Shown: positions 1 through 7,228 of the stretch, in pieces | Layout of the letters: every line of letters starts with the position of its first letter | Position numbering within the stretch: the first letter of the stretch is position 1 | NCBI RefSeq assembly: GCF_014199255.1 | Contig: NZ_JACIJF010000005.1 | Coordinates: forward strand, 1 to 64,000 | Origin: Sphingomonas xinjiangensis | Lineage (GTDB): Bacteria; Pseudomonadota; Alphaproteobacteria; Sphingomonadales; Sphingomonadaceae | DNA length: 64,000 nt | Direction of reading: 5' to 3' | Notes under the pieces: model-generated | What the model saw: the letters and a program-made list of their open reading frames with translations, nothing else | What the model was told of the DNA's origin: nothing | Database searches by the model: none | Translations under genes and position numbers: made by a program

Positions 1-38
1 TCGCCATCGTTGTAACGCCTAGTCGTACCGTCAGTCAT
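1..38 (-). CDS. Start of an unidentified protein, cut by the window edge
   Basis: On the minus strand an ATG whose complement is at 36-38 opens a frame reading MTDGTTRRYNDG before the window ends. A GTGAGG Shine-Dalgarno-like sequence lies about five bases upstream of it. Twelve residues are too few to name a family. The call rests on the start codon, the ribosome binding site and the absence of a stop, so it could be chance. Confidence 0.3.
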   Translation of the reverse strand, partial: MTDGTTRRYNDG

Positions 39-457
39 ATGCCTCACTCTTATCTAAGAGCGAGACCCTGTCAGGTCATTTGAGGGGCCACCTCAGCTTG
101 CGACTGTCCCCTTTGAGGAGGCAATCGCGACACGCTCGTAGGTCTTGCTCATAAGCCTAATCGACGGTCCCCGGTTCAGTGGTGGTGGCTTTCGCCCAAC
201 CTGGCAATTGATCCGGGCCGTGAACCATGAGGGTCTTCAGCAGCGTGGAATACCGTGTTAAAATCGCTTCACCGAGCAGCCGGCGGTCGCACGGCGTCGT
301 TTTCAGCTCGCCGATGCTTCAAGGGTAGCGGCGACATCAACGAGCACAGTGCGGATGATGTCGGGTCGCCGTTTCGCTAAACAGTGGCCGTCAGAGAGAT
401 CTTATGACATAAAGGTCGATCAAGCGAAGGCGAAGATTGCTTCAATTTAGGGGGCAC
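39..457. other. Intergenic stretch with no gene seen
   Basis: About 420 bases between the truncated gene at the window edge and the GAF-domain gene. I find no convincing open frame with a ribosome binding site, no tRNA-like fold and no strong hairpin followed by a T-run. Promoters for the leftward partial gene are expected at its left end, but I cannot point to definite boxes. Confidence 0.4.
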
Positions 458-1111
458 CTACTGAGCCTTTGGCTCCCAGTCCGGCTTCATCTTCGCTTCT
501 AGTTGACGAAGCTCCTCATCAAGCAGCGTCGCCAATTCCTCATCCTCGTCGGCGACGGCGAAGCGGATGCGAGTGACTAGTTCACCGATGGCGTACTCGG
601 CATGGGCCATTGCGTTGGACTCCCGGTCGATCACCGCGGTGGCATCGGTTGCAAGCCTGGTCAGCAGCGCGAGTGCGGTTTCATCGATAGTCCGCGGCTT
701 CTGGTCTAACACGCACAGCGTACCGAGAGCGAAACCGTCGTCGGTTACCATTGGCGCGGCATAGTAGGCGCGCACGTCCATCTCGACCACGGCTGGGGCA
801 AATTTGAAGCGCGGCTCGCGCCAGGCATCTGAAACGCAGAGAGGTGCGAAGCCGGGCAACTGAATTGCGGCGTCGCAAAAACTGTCCGGCCGTAGAAATT
901 CTCTCGGGTCAAAGCCGTAGGCGACCGCAAGCCATAGCCGGGACCGGTCCACGATGGACACTGCCGCATAAGGGAAGCGCATTGCCGTGGCGGCTTCCTC
1001 AACGATCTTACAGAGCTCGGCATCGCCCCGCATGCCGAACACACCGCTCGTCAAAACTCTGGCCTGCCGGCGCGCCTCTGCCAGTCTCTTCCGGGAGCTA
1101 TCTTGGTTCAT
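458..1111 (-). CDS. GAF domain-containing sensory protein
   Basis: A 217-residue soluble protein made almost entirely of one GAF domain (about residues 25-165). Visible family marks are the strand AAVSIVDRSRLWLAVAYGF, the segment APLCVSDA that follows a conserved phenylalanine/cysteine stretch, and YYAAPMVTDDGFALGTLCVLD, typical of GAF proteins of the phytochrome/FhlA-like class. The C-terminal 50 residues are acidic and helical with no kinase or GGDEF domain, so any output must come through a partner. Bacterial stand-alone GAF proteins of this size often precede histidine kinases, but none is adjacent here. The ligand cannot be told from the sequence. It lies in an accessory block rich in stress and light-sensing genes. 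Confidence 0.8.
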   Translation of the reverse strand: MNQDSSRKRLAEARRQARVLTSGVFGMRGDAELCKIVEEAATAMRFPYAAVSIVDRSRLWLAVAYGFDPREFLRPDSFCDAAIQLPGFAPLCVSDAWREPRFKFAPAVVEMDVRAYYAAPMVTDDGFALGTLCVLDQKPRTIDETALALLTRLATDATAVIDRESNAMAHAEYAIGELVTRIRFAVADEDEELATLLDEELRQLEAKMKPDWEPKAQ

Positions 1112-1318
1112 GCAGCATGTCCTCGACCCAGTTCATCCGATCAGCGGACGCCCGCGATTTGGAGCATAAGCGGTCGTTCTCGCGACCACGCCCCAAACAC
1201 AGCTATGACGCATAACGCTCCTAAAGTTACCTTTCTGCAAGCTACTCAAATACAGCCATTCACCATTCGTCTGCATCCTTGAGGAGTCGGAAGCGTTATA
1301 ATCTCGAAGGAGATCTGA

Positions 1319-1495
1319 ATGTCCGACAACAAAGAGCTTCGTGCGCCTCAGGATGCCTCGCGCATCGCCCTCCACGAGGATTACGAAGTCCGCTACTGGT
1401 CCAACAAGTTCGGTGTCACGCACGAGCAGCTCAAGGAAGCCGTCGATGCAGTCGGCCACAGCGCCGAAGACGTTGAAAAGCACCTGAAGGGCTGA
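1319..1495 (+). CDS. DUF3606 domain small protein
   Basis: A 58-residue protein starting MSDNKELRAPQD. It shows the DUF3606 pattern: a basic and acidic N-terminus, the segment EVRYWSNKFGVTHEQLKEAV, and a C-terminal helix ending AEDVEKHL. The ATG at 1319 was chosen because a strong GAAGGAG ribosome binding site sits at 1306-1312. The family is widespread in sphingomonads, rhizobia and Burkholderia. Its function is unknown, though the helix-turn-helix-like WxxxFGVTxxQL segment hints at nucleic acid or protein binding. The next small gene starts seven bases after its stop, so the two are probably co-transcribed. Confidence 0.8.
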   Translation: MSDNKELRAPQDASRIALHEDYEVRYWSNKFGVTHEQLKEAVDAVGHSAEDVEKHLKG

Positions 1496-1502
1496 GCGCA
1501 AG

Positions 1503-1697
1503 ATGAGAAAGACCACGCTAGAGCGTGCGCTTGAGCTTGCGCGCGAGAGCAGTTGCCGCGACGTTGAGCAGATCAAGCGCACTCTTAACGCCGAAGGCTA
1601 TTCCGGCGTTGATCAGCACCTCGCTGGCCTCTCCATCCGCAAACAGATCCGAGCGACAATCGCCGGTCGATCCGCTCAGCCACAACTGACAACCTAG
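1503..1697 (+). CDS. Small hypothetical protein
   Basis: A 64-residue basic protein, rich in Arg and Glu and predicted helical through its first half (MRKTTLERALELARESS). The ATG lies just after the DUF3606 stop, so translation is probably coupled within a two-gene operon. I recognise no family. The segment KRTLNAEGYSGVDQHLAGLSIRKQI is a plausible small helical domain, similar to short stress-associated proteins often found next to DUF3606 genes. It may be real because of its operon position and codon use, but no motif confirms it. Confidence 0.6.
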   Translation: MRKTTLERALELARESSCRDVEQIKRTLNAEGYSGVDQHLAGLSIRKQIRATIAGRSAQPQLTT

Positions 1698-1760
1698 TGA
1701 CGTTCGCCATACGGTTTTCCTGCCTTTGGCCAGCCTGCTGAACTGGTCGCTTGGTCGCCG

Positions 1761-2012
1761 CTAGGGTCTAGCCAAACGGATGGCGGGAGCTTCTAGCGCG
1801 ACCATGGTGATCGTGAACAGCACAAGACCCGCGTCGTTGGTCACATTCATCTCCATGTCGAGGTCACACGAGCCGCTTCCAGGAAGGTCTCGAATGAGGT
1901 CTCCTGCTAAGCGGAACGCGCAGGCTTTCATATCGGGAACGTCCGGAAGCTCCCACCAATCCGCGAGATGCTCTTGTGATCCGCTCAAAACGCGGAAGTG
2001 GAACCTGGGCAT
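1761..2012 (-). CDS. DUF6894-type small protein
   Basis: An 83-residue protein opening MPRFHFRVLSG, the typical beginning of the short DUF6894 family (usually MPRYYFHL followed by D-G), which is frequent and often multi-copy in sphingomonads and rhizobia. The later pattern DMKACAFRLAGDLIRDLP and the beta-strand end LVLFTITMVAL also fit. An AGGAG ribosome binding site sits about six bases before the ATG on the minus strand. Function is unknown. The gene stands alone, convergent with the small genes at 1319-1697. Confidence 0.75.
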   Translation of the reverse strand: MPRFHFRVLSGSQEHLADWWELPDVPDMKACAFRLAGDLIRDLPGSGSCDLDMEMNVTNDAGLVLFTITMVALEAPAIRLARP

Positions 2013-2147
2013 TCTGCTCTCCTAAGGATTGAAGAACAGAATGGCGCTGTTGCCGTTGCTATAGTTCTGGGATCGTTACAAAATTTTCGGTCGCCGGGCC
2101 TTGAGAAATGATCCAGAAACAGATAGCCGCCCCCTCGGAGGTGGGGA

Positions 2148-2330
2148 ATGCAGCATTACCGTGTTTACAAGCTCAGTGACGTGGACGGCAAAATTGTGAC
2201 AGGCGACGACCTGCATGCCGAGAATGACGACGAGGCGATGAGGGCCGCCGAAGACGATACGAATTGCCCGACCTGCGAGGTTTGGACCGGGGCGAAGCGA
2301 ATTGGATTGATCGAGAAAGACGCGAAGTAA
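2148..2330 (+). CDS. Small hypothetical acidic protein
   Basis: A 60-residue acidic protein (MQHYRVYKLSDVDGKIVTGDDL). The order is two beta strands, then a DDEAMRAAEDD helix, then a short segment with CPTC followed by EVWTGAKRIGLI. This layout resembles the small sphingomonad proteins related to DUF6894 that begin with a Y-R-V-Y strand. A GGAGGTGGGGA ribosome binding site lies immediately before the ATG, which supports translation. The CxxC pair alone is too little to claim metal binding. It is transcribed towards the SRAP gene but separated from it by 118 bases. Confidence 0.6.
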   Translation: MQHYRVYKLSDVDGKIVTGDDLHAENDDEAMRAAEDDTNCPTCEVWTGAKRIGLIEKDAK

Positions 2331-2448
2331 ACCTAAGGCGCCGAGGATGAGCCCGCCCATACGGGGTTCGTCCACGGCGCTTTGAGACCTTGAGCTACGC
2401 CGCCCCGCCGTATCGACACCTTTTGAACACTCAGGCATTCGACCAGCT

Positions 2449-3042
2449 ATGTGCAACGAGCATCGCAGCCACGTCGACATCGACCAGCTCTCGTATGAGT
2501 TTTCTCAGGTCGGCATGCCTGTTCGGTTCCCCGAGGGCATTCCGAACCTCCCACCCACCGACAGCATCAAGATCACGGATCGGCACGCCATCGTTCGCGC
2601 GGGAGCCGAAGGCGCTGAGCTTGTCGTGCGGCGTTGGAGCTGGCCAGGACCGACGGGAAAGCCGGTCTACAACTTCCGATCTGAGGGCCGGAAGTTCGAC
2701 AGCGGGCGCGTGCTGATCATCGCCGATGGCTTCTACGAGTTCACCGACGCTCCTCCGGTTGAAGGCGCCCCAAAGAAGCGCCCAAAGAGGAAATGGCTCT
2801 TCACGATGACGGGAGAGCCCTTCTTCTGCATCGCTGGCCTTCTGAGGACCGAGCCAAGCGTTGGCGAGGCATATACGATGCTGACGACCTCACCGGGTCC
2901 GGACATCGCTCCTTATCACAACCGTCAGGTCGTCGTGTTAGGCCGCAAGGATTGGGCGAAGTGGCTCAATCCTGCCGTGCCTGCCGGCGACGTTCTGCGG
3001 CCTGCACCAGCCGGAACGCTGAAGGTAACACAGGTCCGCTGA
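2449..3042 (+). CDS. SOS response-associated peptidase (SRAP/YedK family)
   Basis: A 197-residue SRAP protein. In this family Cys2, exposed after removal of Met1, forms a thiazolidine crosslink with abasic sites in single-stranded DNA to protect them. The sequence begins MCNEH, so the catalytic Cys2 is present. Further family marks are PVYNFRSE (about residue 75), RVLIIADGFYEF (the conserved active-site Glu strand, about 88-99) and the histidine in PYHNRQVVVL, where most relatives have H-D-R-M-P. The length is slightly below the usual 210-230. SRAP genes in bacteria occur both in housekeeping DNA repair and in mobile or phage DNA, and the flanks here are accessory genes. No SOS box was identified upstream. 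Confidence 0.9.
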   Translation: MCNEHRSHVDIDQLSYEFSQVGMPVRFPEGIPNLPPTDSIKITDRHAIVRAGAEGAELVVRRWSWPGPTGKPVYNFRSEGRKFDSGRVLIIADGFYEFTDAPPVEGAPKKRPKRKWLFTMTGEPFFCIAGLLRTEPSVGEAYTMLTTSPGPDIAPYHNRQVVVLGRKDWAKWLNPAVPAGDVLRPAPAGTLKVTQVR

Positions 3043-3104
3043 TCGATGGCTAACGCCCAACCTCAGTCGACCCTAGCCTAGGCGAGCCGAAAGCTCGCCA
3101 AGCC

Positions 3105-3506
3105 TCATAGTAAGTTTTCGCTCCTCAAGATCACCTCGCGTAATCTCTCTGCGGAGGGCTTCCGTTCGTTAAGCGAAACCCCGATCATATAGGCGGTGGC
3201 AGCCGTCGCCGACTCTCCGTCGTTGGCGAGGATCATCGCCCAATTCCCGAATTGGCGGGTCTGAACTTCGCGATCAAAAGCGACATTGATGTCAGTGTGC
3301 CGCGGGTCAGCCCGCAGGCGGTCCATAGTGGCGCCGACCGCCTCCCAACCACCCTCGACTATCTGCGCGAAGTTCGTGCCATCTGACCAGAGCACGCCTG
3401 TGATGTCAGCTTCACTATTGCGCGCGCTCGACACCGCCAGGATGGCATTCAGCTCCAGGGGATCGGCATGGATGCGGGATCTGCTGGTATAGATCAGTCG
3501 TCGCAT
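3105..3506 (-). CDS. BLUF domain blue-light sensor protein
   Basis: A 133-residue protein consisting of one BLUF domain, a flavin (FAD)-binding blue-light receptor. The signature residues are present: Tyr6 in RRLIYTSRS, Asn30 in SSARN, the following ITGVLW strand, Gln48 in FAQIVEG, and Trp89 and Met91 in GNWAMIL. In characterised BLUF proteins the Tyr-Gln pair drives the red-shifting photocycle, and Trp/Met next to strand 5 relays the signal. There is no attached output domain, so this is a short BLUF of the PixD/BlrB type that signals through a protein partner. The stand-alone receiver gene at 3933-4322 lies on the same strand, but no link between them is shown. Confidence 0.92.
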   Translation of the reverse strand: MRRLIYTSRSRIHADPLELNAILAVSSARNSEADITGVLWSDGTNFAQIVEGGWEAVGATMDRLRADPRHTDINVAFDREVQTRQFGNWAMILANDGESATAATAYMIGVSLNERKPSAERLREVILRSENLL

Positions 3507-3560
3507 CCTTGCTCCTCAACCTAATGCAACCCGCTGAAAGCCGGCCGCAGCCGATTGAGG

Positions 3561-3845
3561 TCAGTCTTCCTTCAGACCGCCCTGGCCAACAGCGCCGGGT
3601 TCCTCGGGATCGACCTTGTTCCCGTTGTTTTGCCCCTTGCCGAAATACCCTTGGGTGCTCTGGCCCCCTTCGAAGCCCTCGCTTTCGCCACGGGCTTCCT
3701 TGCCGGTGTGCGGGTTCTCATATGCTCCGCCGTCAGACTGGCTCTTGCCGCCCAGGCCGTGCGTATCGACGTCGCTGACGCCATCGCCGCGAAGCTTCGG
3801 ACTGTTCTGCCCGCTCGCCGGCATCGGCACTTTTCCGTCGCTCAT
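3561..3845 (-). CDS. Gly-rich hydrophilic hypothetical protein
   Basis: A 94-residue protein that is extremely hydrophilic and rich in Gly, Gln, Asn, Glu and Lys, with no hydrophobic core (MSDGKVPMPASGQNSPKLRG and, later, GYFGKGQNNGNKVDPEEPG). The composition resembles desiccation- or stress-related disordered proteins (KGG/hydrophilin-like), but the repeated GG-K motif of the KGG family is not clear. It lies between two minus-strand signalling genes. The opposite strand also carries open frames, which is common for high-GC DNA. I prefer this frame because of its start codon and its biased, protein-like composition. Confidence 0.55.
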   Translation of the reverse strand: MSDGKVPMPASGQNSPKLRGDGVSDVDTHGLGGKSQSDGGAYENPHTGKEARGESEGFEGGQSTQGYFGKGQNNGNKVDPEEPGAVGQGGLKED

Positions 3846-3932
3846 GTTGATTTCCTTTGCACGTCCAAGCTCAACGCCGCCGGAGGAGGATCGTTCATCG
3901 GCCGATGCTGGTGAAGCACCGCCAGCCTCCCG

Positions 3933-4322
3933 TCATGCAGGGCCGCTAGCTGCCTTGAAAATTGCTTGCAGGACTTCCGCGGGGGCGATGCGCTCGAATG
4001 CGGCCTGTATTTGATGCAGCGTTACCGGCTTTTCGAGGATCTCACATCCGTAGGATGGCTCGCACATGTCTGGGTTACCCGTGACGAACATGGCCGGGAT
4101 CCGTCCGAGCGCGGCATAGATCCGCTCGACTGCTGCTGGACCCGTTCCTTCGAGAAGTTGCACGTCAGCGGATATAACCGCTGGCCTTTGCACCTCTGCC
4201 ATTTGGACGGCCTCGTTCTCCGTCAAGGCGAAGGAGAAGGAGGTGGCCCCCACCTCTTCTAACGCATCTTGGATCATCAAGGCTATCCGCGGCTCATCTT
4301 CGATGATCAGCACGTGGCACAT
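3933..4322 (-). CDS. Stand-alone response regulator receiver protein
   Basis: A 129-residue CheY-like receiver with no output domain. The acidic pair Glu8-Asp9 (VLIIEDEP), the phospho-acceptor Asp53 (VISADVQL), Thr81 (MFVTGNP) and Lys98 (ILEKPVT) are all present, so it should be phosphorylated by a histidine kinase. The Ala-Phe substitutions around strand 4 are common in sphingomonad single-domain receivers that act in phosphorelay or general stress networks. No kinase is in the window. The neighbours are a hydrophilic stress-like protein and a BLUF photoreceptor, but a shared pathway is only a guess. Confidence 0.9.
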   Translation of the reverse strand: MCHVLIIEDEPRIALMIQDALEEVGATSFSFALTENEAVQMAEVQRPAVISADVQLLEGTGPAAVERIYAALGRIPAMFVTGNPDMCEPSYGCEILEKPVTLHQIQAAFERIAPAEVLQAIFKAASGPA

Positions 4323-4490
4323 CGCTCCGCACCTTCTGAAACTGCAAGTCGCACGCGGAAGTGGACCCCTTGCTTGTGTCCCAGAGATGTCTAACTCCGC
4401 GATCTGACAATTTGATGTTTGATTACCGCAGTCGGTCTTGTGCCGGCGCTAGGTTTACAAACTGGGTGACGACCACGAGTGAGTTTCAGA

Positions 4491-4784
4491 ATGAGAGAAG
4501 ATGATCACGCACAGTCGCTGTTGGTGGCGCACACACACGTTCCAGCTCCTGGCTCGGAGCTAGCGCCCTACCTGGTGCGTGCCGTCGGAGGCGCGATGAT
4601 CCTGCTCATTTGCTTCAGTCTTCTACAGCTCTATGCGTCGCAGAGCGTCGCCTTCATGCTCTGCTTGACCGGAGCCGGCGCGGCGGCTTGGCTCGATCAC
4701 CACCTTTGGGATCGCAAGCATGACGGTTGCTACCAAAGTGAGCTCCGAGCACGGAGAGCGCGAGCACTTCAGGATGGGCAGTAG
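4491..4784 (+). CDS. Small membrane protein of unknown function
   Basis: A 97-residue protein with two closely spaced hydrophobic helices, LVRAVGGAMILLICFSLLQL and VAFMLCLTGAGAAAWLDHHL, followed by a basic, cytoplasmic-looking tail (RARRARALQ). No signal cleavage site is visible, so it is probably an inner-membrane hairpin protein. An upstream GTG at 4479 would add four residues. I prefer the ATG because it fits the N-terminal acidic stretch. No family is recognised. It stands alone between two transcription units. Confidence 0.5.
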   Translation: MREDDHAQSLLVAHTHVPAPGSELAPYLVRAVGGAMILLICFSLLQLYASQSVAFMLCLTGAGAAAWLDHHLWDRKHDGCYQSELRARRARALQDGQ

Positions 4785-4885
4785 CGGAACCCGGATGGTG
4801 GGAAGGTCGTCGTAACGAAACTCTGGCGCTGCCCATAAACGGGCCACGTCATATGGCTGCCACAAGGCACGATCACCGGGGCGGC

Positions 4886-5158
4886 ATGGCCCAAAGCGAC
4901 AAACCTCAAGATGCTTCCTTAAAAAGCTTCCAAGAAGCATTGGATGCACACGTCACTGACACGATCGAGCGACTGCGATCCCTGCCCGGCGTGTCTAAGA
5001 ACGACGCTGATCTCCTCGTGACTTCCATACAGGAGAACCGCGAAGCCATTCTGAAAGCGGAGCGGAAGCGACTGCTCTCGAAGACTACACCGGGATCAGA
5101 GGGAAGCACGACCTCCTCAGATCAAGAGGAATGGCTTAACGCACGCGCAGCGATGTAA
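4886..5158 (+). CDS. Small hypothetical helical protein
   Basis: A 90-residue soluble protein, mainly helical (SLKSFQEALDAHVTDTIERL, then SKNDADLLVTSIQENREAIL), with a Ser/Thr-rich tail. An upstream in-frame ATG at 4853 would add eleven residues. The downstream ATG was chosen because the extra residues look like leader sequence. No family recognised. It is the last gene before the long noncoding phage-like stretch, so it may mark the border of the core-like accessory block. Confidence 0.45.
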   Translation: MAQSDKPQDASLKSFQEALDAHVTDTIERLRSLPGVSKNDADLLVTSIQENREAILKAERKRLLSKTTPGSEGSTTSSDQEEWLNARAAM

Positions 5159-5280
5159 GCGGCTCTATGGGACAGGTCAGAGGCCGAGCGCATACGCACT
5201 CGTCCTACATCGCACTCGTAAACTCGCGCTCTGTAGCACTTGGCATTTGATGTTAGTTCAAGAGCCGATGTCTGATGAAG

Positions 5281-5320
5281 TGGATGATTGATCAATTCCA
5301 GGTAGGGAGATACACACTTC
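5281..5320 (+). promoter_or_regulatory. Phage-type promoter-like motif, copy 1
   Basis: This copy contains GGATGATTG, TCAATTCCAGG and TAGGGAGA, followed by TACACACTTC. The end resembles the +1 region of promoters read by T7-like single-subunit RNA polymerases (TATAGGGAGA). It shares words with copies 2 and 3. No such polymerase gene is in the window, so the assignment is inference. Confidence 0.25.
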
Positions 5321-5354
5321 CCCCCCACTACATGAGCCATACAACAAACAACCA

Positions 5355-5394
5355 GCGGATGATTGTATTGTTCAATTCTCATGTAGTAGGGAGA
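5355..5394 (+). promoter_or_regulatory. Phage-type promoter-like motif, copy 2
   Basis: This copy shares GGATGATTG, TTCAATTC and TAGTAGGGAGA with copy 1, with small insertions between the shared words. It is 74 bases downstream of copy 1 in the same orientation. Repetition of the same words so close together is unlikely by chance, but promoter function is only inferred. Confidence 0.25.
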
Positions 5395-5408
5395 AGCGGT
5401 GAGTAGGT

Positions 5409-5435
5409 ATTCCAGTATAGGGTCCTACACACTTC
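5409..5435 (+). promoter_or_regulatory. Phage-type promoter-like motif, copy 3
   Basis: This copy reads ATTCCAG-TATAGGG followed by TCC and TACACACTTC, so it matches copy 1 at both ends. TATAGGG at 5416-5422 is identical to the core start region of T7-class promoters. It lies just before the hairpin-rich segment and would direct transcription into it. Confidence 0.3.
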
Positions 5436-5439
5436 GGAC

Positions 5440-5930
5440 CTGAAACTCGTTGAGCTGCGGGGTTAACGGTCGCACTTGCGTTCAGGCTTCCTGGATGCCC
5501 CTCGTGAGGGCAGTGCCAATAGCGGTGTCTCCTGTTGCCGTCCGAATGGCTCCAGGAGTTGTAGGATGTTGTCGGGTAACAGACAGAGCATCCTCCTATT
5601 TGAACCCTACCAACGACCAGTCGGTTGTCCTGCTTTTGCAGTGCTGAAGTTAATCAGCAAACCCTACTGGCCCCTGTCGGGTGGTGCATTTTTATCCTGG
5701 TGCCATGCGTTGCCGAGGGAGGTCGGTCGCCGTTTCTTCCAGTCTGCGCGGCCAGCGTGCGCGGTGCCCCTTCGGGCCCTACTCCCCTACCGGGAGTGTT
5801 GTTTCATTGTGGCCTTAGTGCCGTGTGGCTGCTGGGAGGTTTGTTGAGCTAAGTGCGGGGCTAGGGAAGCCGGCTCAAACGGGAAGACCCGATGATGTGG
5901 TGTGGATCACATCATCGGGTCTAAGTCGCT
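5440..5930 (+). ncRNA. Candidate structured noncoding RNA
   Basis: A segment of about 490 bases containing many potential 4-5 base-pair hairpins with 4-5 nucleotide loops and ending in a 15 base-pair perfect hairpin at 5885-5922. It has no protein gene and is preceded by three promoter-like repeats in the same orientation. Large structured RNAs next to prophage genes are known (GOLLD is one class), but I cannot match this to a known family by eye, and the strand is inferred only from the promoter-like motifs. Confidence 0.25.
5885..5922. repeat. Perfect 15-bp inverted repeat (hairpin)
   Basis: The arms AGACCCGATGATGTG (5885-5899) and its exact complement (5908-5922) are separated by eight bases. 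There is no T-run on either side, so it is not a standard intrinsic terminator. It could cap the candidate RNA, stabilise a 3' end, or be a protein-binding site. It lies 112 bases beyond the 3' end of the leftward phage gene set. Confidence 0.7.
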
Positions 5931-6034
5931 TTCGGTGAGCTTGACGCCGAGAACAGCGTTTCCACACACCGTCTACATCTTTACTTATACAACAGGCGAA
6001 CCATTAAACGCAGTATTTTTCTGCACCGCGAGGA

Positions 6035-6232
6035 TTATTCCTCACCAACCCATTCGGTGATCCACTTCCGAATGGCCTTCGCTCTGTCTGCGTCGGTGTA
6101 GTTGGGCATCTGCTCAATCATCGCGCACAGGATAGCTTCAACATCTGGCTCTTTGCCCGCAAAGGCTTCAGGTGGCAAAGTGAACGTCAGGGTCTCGCCG
6201 TCAATCACCATCTGCATCGTTACTTCGGTCAT
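6035..6232 (-). CDS. Small phage-type hypothetical protein
   Basis: A 65-residue acidic protein (MTEVTMQMVIDGETLTFTLP) with an N-terminal beta hairpin followed by two helices ending KAIRKWITEWVGEE. It is the last gene of a tight leftward run (7073 to 6035) in which stop and start codons overlap by four bases, as is usual in phage genomes. No family recognised. Confidence 0.6.
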   Translation of the reverse strand: MTEVTMQMVIDGETLTFTLPPEAFAGKEPDVEAILCAMIEQMPNYTDADRAKAIRKWITEWVGEE

Positions 6233-6471
6233 CTTATTACTCCAAACCGAACGCCATCATTGGGTCCGATCTGCGCGTTGGCCTGGAGCATCCCTCCGCT
6301 TACGTGATCTACTTTCGCGAGGCCACTTTCCTTCCGCACAGAGAACACGCCGTCTATGACTTGACGCATCTCTTCCAGCTGCTCTTCGGTTTCGCCATAG
6401 TAGCGGAACCACTCGTCCGCGACGTTGGCGAGCAGATCGGCAAGGCTATGCTGATGCTCGTACTGCATCAT
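6229..6471 (-). CDS. Small phage-type hypothetical protein
   Basis: An 80-residue protein (MMQYEHQHSLADLLANVADEW). Its first half is an amphipathic helix with many Glu and Gln residues (YYGETEEQLEEMRQVIDGVF) and its second half is a short loop-rich region ending GPNDGVRFGVIR. Its start overlaps the stop of the upstream gene by four bases (ATGA) and its own stop overlaps the next start, so the three genes form one operon. No family recognised. Confidence 0.6.
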   Translation of the reverse strand: MMQYEHQHSLADLLANVADEWFRYYGETEEQLEEMRQVIDGVFSVRKESGLAKVDHVSGGMLQANAQIGPNDGVRFGVIR

Positions 6472-7073
6472 TCAGCCCCCTCGCGACCGGCCCGTTCTTC
6501 GCCCCACCTAGCAGCGTCGGCGGCAGTCGTGCCGTAACTGCCATGCAGGCCGAACGACACGATGCTTTTCGCGTTAGATTCGGGATTGCAGAGGTGCGTC
6601 CGCTGGCGCGCCTTCATGGTCGCTTGGTCGATAAGCAGGTTGCCCCACTGCTCGCCGGTCGGATCGGGATGGATCGCGGCGTTTGGGTATGCGACCTTGA
6701 TAGGTTCGACCTGCTCCGGCTTGAGCCGAACCAACGCGGCATTGCCGAGGCCATACTCGTGGCCGACGCGCGGGGCGAGCGTGCTGGCGCGGATGAAATC
6801 GCCTGCATCCGGTTCGACTTCGTTTCGGATCAGCCTGCGCCGATCCTTACGAAGACCGCTCCACTTGAGCAGGGCAACATGGGAGTATGCGGAAGCACTG
6901 CCGGTGGCAGAGTCCATGATCGCCTGATCTTCAGGCGAAAGCCAATCATGTTTTGGTAGGGACACAAATAAACTCCAAACGTCATCACGCGGGGCGACAT
7001 ACCTCGCGAGCGAAATGGCCTGAGGGCCGTTCGATCTGACGTTCGGACAAGTATCGGGCCTAAGCGGCACCAT
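6468..7073 (-). CDS. Phage-type hypothetical protein
   Basis: A 201-residue soluble protein, first gene of the three-gene leftward operon. It contains LPKHDWLSPEDQAIMDSA, a basic segment KDRRRLIRNEVEP, and a C-terminal part with LLIDQATMKARQRTHLCNPE. I do not recognise the family. The mixture of charged helices and strands suggests a soluble, perhaps nucleic-acid-related protein. The annotated ATG is the first in the frame, and an internal start is possible because the N-terminal 20 residues are low in conserved-looking features. The upstream 238 bases carry strong hairpins rather than another gene. Confidence 0.55.
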   Translation of the reverse strand: MVPLRPDTCPNVRSNGPQAISLARYVAPRDDVWSLFVSLPKHDWLSPEDQAIMDSATGSASAYSHVALLKWSGLRKDRRRLIRNEVEPDAGDFIRASTLAPRVGHEYGLGNAALVRLKPEQVEPIKVAYPNAAIHPDPTGEQWGNLLIDQATMKARQRTHLCNPESNAKSIVSFGLHGSYGTTAADAARWGEERAGREGAE

Positions 7074-7163
7074 CGGTCCAAACAGCCTCGCAACCTATCG
7101 GCTGCGATGGCGAGACAGATATCAGCGTTCCGCTAAAACCACAATAGGGAAAATGAGCACCCG

Positions 7164-7187
7164 CCAAGTTGAGAATCATTCTCTTGG
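7164..7187. promoter_or_regulatory. Imperfect palindrome, operator-like
   Basis: The core GAGAATCATTCTC (7171-7183) is a perfect 6-1-6 palindrome, extended outwards by CCAA and TTGG. It lies about 90 bases upstream of the leftward gene that starts at 7073. The core resembles Fur-type boxes, but phage repressor operators look similar, so I name no regulator. Confidence 0.4.
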
Positions 7188-7228
7188 TTAACGGATGTGT
7201 GTTCGTGTGTGTGAGTCTTTAGATAGGA

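Larger units (their letters stand above)
5159..6034. other. 876-base noncoding stretch, phage-like, hairpin-rich
   Basis: No credible protein gene lies here. The open frames at about 5450-5850 are rich in Cys, Arg and Pro and have no ribosome binding site. The left third holds three related motifs ending in TAGGG or TATAGGG. The middle and right parts are dense with short hairpins, among them CTCCC/GGGAG around 5780, GCCC/GGGC around 5767, CGACC/GGTTG around 5615 and CCCT/AGGG around 5500. A word GTTGAGCT followed by GCGGGG occurs near 5449 and again near 5843. The stretch ends at phage-type genes read from the opposite direction. Confidence 0.5.

Noticed and set aside
5476..5847. Open frames of about 65-123 residues in the noncoding segment
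   Set aside because: They are rich in Cys, Arg and Pro, have no ribosome binding site and overlap in several frames. The hairpin density argues for noncoding DNA.
7164..7187. A definite Fur box
   Set aside because: The core resembles a Fur site but no iron gene is near and phage operators can look the same, so I left it as an unnamed palindrome.
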